Shown piece by piece: positions 62,160 to 64,000 of a DNA stretch of 64,000 nucleotides (position 1 is the stretch's first letter; every line of letters begins with the position of its first letter). The position numbers and the translations under genes are program-made. The stretch is from the NCBI GenBank assembly GCA_020746105.1, contig CM036620.1:1550001-1614000 (forward strand), given 5' to 3'. The notes below the pieces were generated by a model. It did not search any database and was not told the origin of the DNA. It worked only from the letters and a program-made list of their open reading frames with translations. The stretch comes from Trogon surrucura (taxonomy: Eukaryota; Chordata; Aves; Trogoniformes; Trogonidae).

Positions 62160-62480
62160 ATTAGCTGGTCTCATCTCAAGTGAAAATTATTATATAGAGC
62201 CAAGTGATTAATGTCTGTTTGAGACAATTGAAAGGTTATTTTCATCTTTTACAGTGCTGCTGTACGTGCAGCGTAAATGCACAGGACACGAGGTGCTCGA
62301 CTAACAACACAGATAGATGTTTTATTGATCCCCTTCTGTTCCGTTTCACTAACGATGCCTGTTTTCAGTGAGGCATGGCACCAGGATAATCAAATATGCA
62401 TTTAATGCCAAGAGTGCGTGTAGCTGCCTGGAAAAGCTAAGTCTAATGAATTCAAAGACATAGCACGCTTCTAAACCATG
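62160..62480. other. likely conserved non-coding element
   Basis: Unique sequence with a mixed, non-degenerate look: aagtgattaatgtctg, tattgatcccc, 'ataatcaaatatgcatttaatgcc'. Homeodomain and POU-like motifs are packed without repeats, resembling deeply conserved enhancers. No open frame of note. Confidence 0.3.
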
Positions 62481-64000
62481 GCGAGGAGAGGAAGAACAGG
62501 AGGAAAAAATTATTCTGAGGTAGCAGTGAGGATAAAAGGACTTACAGGACACTGGAGAGCTAAAAATAAGATTTGTCATGTAAAATGGCAGATGCAAATT
62601 GTATTCCAAAATTACAAGGCATCTAGGCAGATTTTGAAAAGGGGAGTTGTGTGTCCTAAGCCATATATGTGCTCATGAAAAACTCGCCCCAACGGACAGT
62701 TTTCATGCAATGAAAAAAATAAAGCCAGAAGAGGGAATTATTAATTAGAACGGTGAGAAATAATGGGCTTGTGTCTGTATACATTTTCAAGTTTTTCCTA
62801 CTGGGACTTCTTGTATAAAAATGTAATTGGTAAATATTGAAAAACATAAATGCTAGAGTTGGCTGGAAACACAAAAAAATGTAATTAGAATCCGATTAAT
62901 TATTAAATAACAACTTTAGTAATAGTTTTTCCCTGTAGACATAGTTATAGTTGATGTAACACATATTAAGATAATTGAGAAAAGCATTGCTTAACGTACA
63001 GGAGTGTGCATGTTATCCAAATGGATTCAATTAAACGCGTATCAACAGTAAGAGTCTTGAAAACTAGGAAATAGCTGATATTAGCAGTATCAGGGCGTGC
63101 TTAATTTATCCCCACTTGTATTTTAGTAATATTAATGGTATGGAGGTATTATATTTTCTGTAGAAAATTTTGTAAGTGCACAGTAATTTTACATTAGGTT
63201 GAAATGTACCACAGGGAACGAAACTAATTAAATGAGCAAAAGAATAAAACCAAAAGACCGCGATGAACACTTTACTCAGGAGGTGGACTCGTTGTAATAT
63301 CTCAATAATATCAGCAGCTGGATTTAGTCTTTCCTTTAGATTTTTCTTAACATTCCTGTGAAAAAGTTAAGAGGATATTAATTAAATTATTAAGGAAATT
63401 CACAGTTCACACTGTACTGTGAAGTGAGAAGGAATGTTCTCTAGCATGAGTTAGGTACAAGATGTTACAGAAGATGCTTGTGGCTTTCCTTTTGCCTTCT
63501 TTTTTGCCTTTTTTCCTTTTCCTGTTTAGCTGCCACGATTTTGCCGTGCTAAATCCTTTATAGCCAAGAGTTTAGATTTTCCTGCCATAGCAACCAGGTA
63601 TGGGTATGACGTGTTTTGTCAATACCCTAAATAGCAGGAGCTCTTTGTGCCAAGGGCATTGAGAGTCTTTGGTAATTTTCACAGGAAAAAAAACGGTGCT
63701 TAATCACAAAGCTATTATGAAAATTACTTTAAACCATGTATCCTGCAAGATTCAGTGCGTTTGGTTCTCAGAGAAGGTCACCAAAATGTGCAAAATGAGC
63801 TACCACATAGAAAATCCTGCATTTCTGAAAAGAACTACGTCTGAGAATTACTCAAGTAAACTGGGAGGAGGGGAAAATTTTTAATATTAAATCAAAATAT
63901 TGTGAGTCAATAGATGAAGGAAGGATGTACTAAACTGTATTATAAAATTACAACGAATACTGTGCAGTAATGAAGCTGTAAGTAAAAGTGCTCTGGTAGC
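62481..64000. other. non-coding stretch
   Basis: AT-rich unique sequence with TTAATTATTAAAT-type runs near 62880-62910. An ATG at 62478 in a good Kozak context opens 66 codons but has no support. No repeat or exon recognised to the end of the window. Confidence 0.35.

Noticed and set aside
62478-62678. ATG in good Kozak context with 66-codon frame
   Set aside because: Isolated, basic and purine-rich with no promoter or splice support; lies next to a likely non-coding conserved element.

Overview
The window looks like nuclear DNA from a bird. It holds several truncated CR1 LINE fragments of avian type (3' ends carrying the usual 'ttccaacc...attctat' tail, and a stretch of CR1 reverse-transcriptase frame). 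Interspersed repeats are otherwise sparse, base composition is AT-rich and CpG-poor, and the only gene-like signals are short exons with consensus splice sites in long non-coding stretches. There is no rRNA, CRISPR array, operon or convincing tRNA.

Layout. From 1 to 4.1 kb lies part of a split plus-strand gene: a 29-bp exon (220-248), an 82-bp exon (3127-3208) with an acidic run, a possible small exon (3497-3537) and a 104-bp exon (4002-4105). The first two join in one reading frame. From 4.1 to 37.4 kb there is mostly non-coding DNA with CR1 fragments at 9.7 and 12.8-13.5 kb, a weak LTR-like fossil at 15.2-15.6 kb and a CTCF-like motif at 25.6 kb. At 37.4 and 44.3 kb two more plus-strand exons join in phase 0 and give a 67-residue protein segment with one EF-hand-like loop. 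It is not established that they belong to the same gene as the first group. On the minus strand between 35.4 and 20.4 kb, several open segments with plausible splice sites also join in phase and may be a nested gene or chance.

From 44.4 kb to the end there is no firm coding exon. This part is AT-rich, nearly free of recent repeats and rich in homeodomain-type TAAT motifs, and looks like intron or gene-desert DNA carrying conserved non-coding elements, with a CpG-rich patch containing a CRE core near 57.0 kb.

I could not name any of the genes from the protein pieces. All exon calls rest on splice-site sequence, open frame and phase, not on homology. Many short open frames in this kind of DNA can be given splice sites by chance, so the low-confidence exons should be read as leads.
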